From positions 1 to 8,435 of the forward strand of contig CAINXK010000267.1 in assembly GCA_903854805.1 (NCBI GenBank): 8,435 bases of DNA. The letters are read 5' to 3'. The DNA is from an uncultured Anaerolineae bacterium. GTDB lineage: Bacteria; Chloroflexota; Anaerolineae; Anaerolineales; Villigracilaceae. Under the pieces are notes generated by a model. The model was not told the DNA's origin and searched no databases. It saw nothing but the letters and a program-made list of their open reading frames with translations. Both the position numbers and the translations under genes were made by a program. Of the stretch, positions 7,451 through 8,435 are shown in pieces (position 1 is the first letter of the stretch; every line of letters begins with the position of its first letter).

Positions 7451-7494
7451 TTTTGAACTGTGTGCCAATAAAAATCTTCGGGCAATTCATCTTG

Positions 7495-7539
7495 AGATCA
7501 GCATTTCTGCAACTGTTCGTGTTGCAAAAATGCTGATCT
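7495..7539. repeat. 19-bp inverted repeat (hairpin)
   Basis: AGATCAGCATTTCTGCAAC (7495-7513) and GTTGCAAAAATGCTGATCT (7521-7539) are complementary at 18 of 19 positions around a seven-base loop. It lies between the mobile element and the 3' end of the intact receptor gene. No T-run follows on either strand. It may help end or protect the receptor transcript, or be a separate palindromic repeat. Confidence 0.65.
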
Positions 7540-7565
7540 GAGAATGCTCTTTCGATCAGCCAGCA

Positions 7566-7602
7566 GGCCCTGGGTAAATTCAGTTTTGAAAAACCCAGGG
7601 CC
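7566..7602 (-). terminator. Hairpin just after the intact receptor gene
   Basis: GGCCCTGGGT (7566-7575) and ACCCAGGGCC (7593-7602) form a perfect 10-bp GC-rich stem. It begins 15 bases after the stop codon of the minus-strand receptor gene, so it is placed as a 3'-end signal. The loop is AT-rich, but no T-tract follows the stem on the minus strand, so intrinsic termination is uncertain. Confidence 0.5.
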
Positions 7603-7616
7603 TTGCCGGGCAAAGC

Positions 7617-8435
7617 CTATTTCAGGCGGTACTGCGCCACGATCTGCTGCAGGTTCTTGGCCATATCCATCATCGAGGCGGCCGAAGCTGAGACCTCTTC
7701 GACCTGGGCTGAGACCTGCTCGGTGGAAGCCGAGACTTCTTCGACGGCGGCGCTGTTCTCTTCGCTGACGCTGGCGATGTTCTCAATCGCCTGGGTCAGT
7801 TCAGTCGAATTGGCGGCCATCTGCTCGGTGGCGGCGGTGTTCTCTTCGATCACGGCTGAAACTGAGTCAACCGCGCCGACCAGCTCGCCGGCTGCCACAC
7901 TGACCCTGGCTGCGGCACTACCGGCATCTTCGGCTTGTTTGTTGACTGATTCAGCCGCTCGTAAAATGTTTGTGAGCGCTTCGCCGGCCGAGTTGGCCCG
8001 TACAACACCCGATTCCACTTCGCTGGCTGATTCTTTCATGGCGCTGACGGCTTCACTGACGGTCTTCTGGATGCCCTTGATCAAGCCGGCAATTTCCTTG
8101 GTAGCCAGGCTGGATCTTTCGGCCAGCTTACGGACTTCATCGGCTACAACTGCGAAGCCCTTACCCTGCTCGCCAGCGCGTGCGGCTTCAATGGCCGCGT
8201 TCAGGGCCAGCAGGTTGGTCTGGCTGGCGATATCTTCGATGGTTTCGACGATCGCGCCGATCTCTTCAGAGCGGGTGCCCATCTCTTGAACCTTGGTGGC
8301 CGAGATGCCGACCTTGGTACGGATGGTTTCCATACCGCTGATGGTTTCCTTGACGGTCTTGGCACCATCGCGTGAGTAGCGCGCAGCTTCGGCTGAATCA
8401 CGGGTGACGGCCTGGGCGTTGGTGGTGACCTGTTC
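7617..8435 (-). CDS. Methyl-accepting chemotaxis protein, signalling domain (5' end beyond window)
   Basis: The C-terminal 272 residues of a chemoreceptor. The frame is open to the right edge of the window, so the ATG at 8333 is internal and the sensor, membrane and HAMP parts lie outside. The visible part is the cytoplasmic coiled-coil hairpin that contacts CheA and CheW, with the near-invariant tip [19 protein letters not shown], then [16 protein letters not shown], and Glu/Gln-rich methylation helices ([22 protein letters not shown]). The last residues are QIVAQYRLK, with no NWETF-type tether for CheR/CheB. It aligns without gaps to the last 272 residues of the neighbouring broken receptor, and the two genes share an identical 30-base stretch in the tip (8211-8240 and 5597-5626). 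They are therefore tandem paralogs in the same direction. No lesion is visible in this part. Confidence 0.9.
   Translation of the reverse strand, partial: EQVTTNAQAVTRDSAEAARYSRDGAKTVKETISGMETIRTKVGISATKVQEMGTRSEEIGAIVETIEDIASQTNLLALNAAIEAARAGEQGKGFAVVADEVRKLAERSSLATKEIAGLIKGIQKTVSEAVSAMKESASEVESGVVRANSAGEALTNILRAAESVNKQAEDAGSAAARVSVAAGELVGAVDSVSAVIEENTAATEQMAANSTELTQAIENIASVSEENSAAVEEVSASTEQVSAQVEEVSASAASMMDMAKNLQQIVAQYRLK

Larger units (their letters stand above)
7099..7616. other. Intergenic region between the two receptors, with mobile element and hairpins
   Basis: No protein-like frame is seen in these 518 bases. On the minus strand, from the intact receptor towards the broken one, they hold a hairpin just after the stop codon (7602-7566), a second long hairpin (7539-7495), a small non-coding mobile element (7450-7234) and about 135 AT-rich bases leading to the Shine-Dalgarno and ATG of the broken receptor. 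No clear promoter hexamers were found in those 135 bases. Confidence 0.7.

Noticed and set aside
7617..8289. Long plus-strand frame opposite the intact receptor
   Set aside because: It is a Ser/Ala-rich mirror of the heptad-repeat receptor coding strand, a common artefact of GC-biased coiled-coil genes.

Overview
The window looks like a chromosomal piece of an Anaerolineae-type Chloroflexota bacterium. This is inferred, not proven, from gene style: a Pro/Thr-rich linker behind a lipobox, a zinc-ribbon/class IIIb cyclase/STAND ATPase/TPR giant protein, chemoreceptors without a C-terminal NWETF-type tether, and a start codon that seems to be used leaderless. There are no RNA genes, CRISPR arrays or transposase genes.

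Layout. Bases 1-484 are intergenic with two strong hairpins (72-135 and 219-272). A small lipoprotein with a putative Ig-like (He_PIG) fold lies at 485-928 (+). After a 393-base gap, a 1156-residue signalling protein lies at 1322-4792 (+). It is a zinc ribbon, a catalytically complete class IIIb nucleotide cyclase, a P-loop ATPase and about ten TPRs, and it ends at a classic intrinsic terminator (4834-4868). The rest is on the minus strand: two paralogous methyl-accepting chemotaxis proteins. The one nearer the cyclase (7098 down to 5003) is broken by an in-frame TAG and a one-base frameshift. The other (7617-8435) is intact as far as seen but runs off the right edge. Their signalling halves align over 272 residues without a gap.

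The 518 bases between the two receptors hold a compact non-coding mobile element (7234-7450), with perfect 12-bp terminal inverted repeats, several internal stems and a near-perfect 8-bp target duplication. Two more strong hairpins follow between it and the intact receptor.

How the parts work together. The cyclase protein would couple an ATP-driven sensing/scaffold module to cAMP (or cGMP) production. The receptors would signal to a CheA/CheW array encoded elsewhere. The cyclase and receptor genes converge, so they are not one operon, and any link between them is only by neighbourhood. The best leads are the small mobile element, the decaying receptor beside its intact paralog, the leaderless start of the cyclase, and the unexplained hairpins at the left end.
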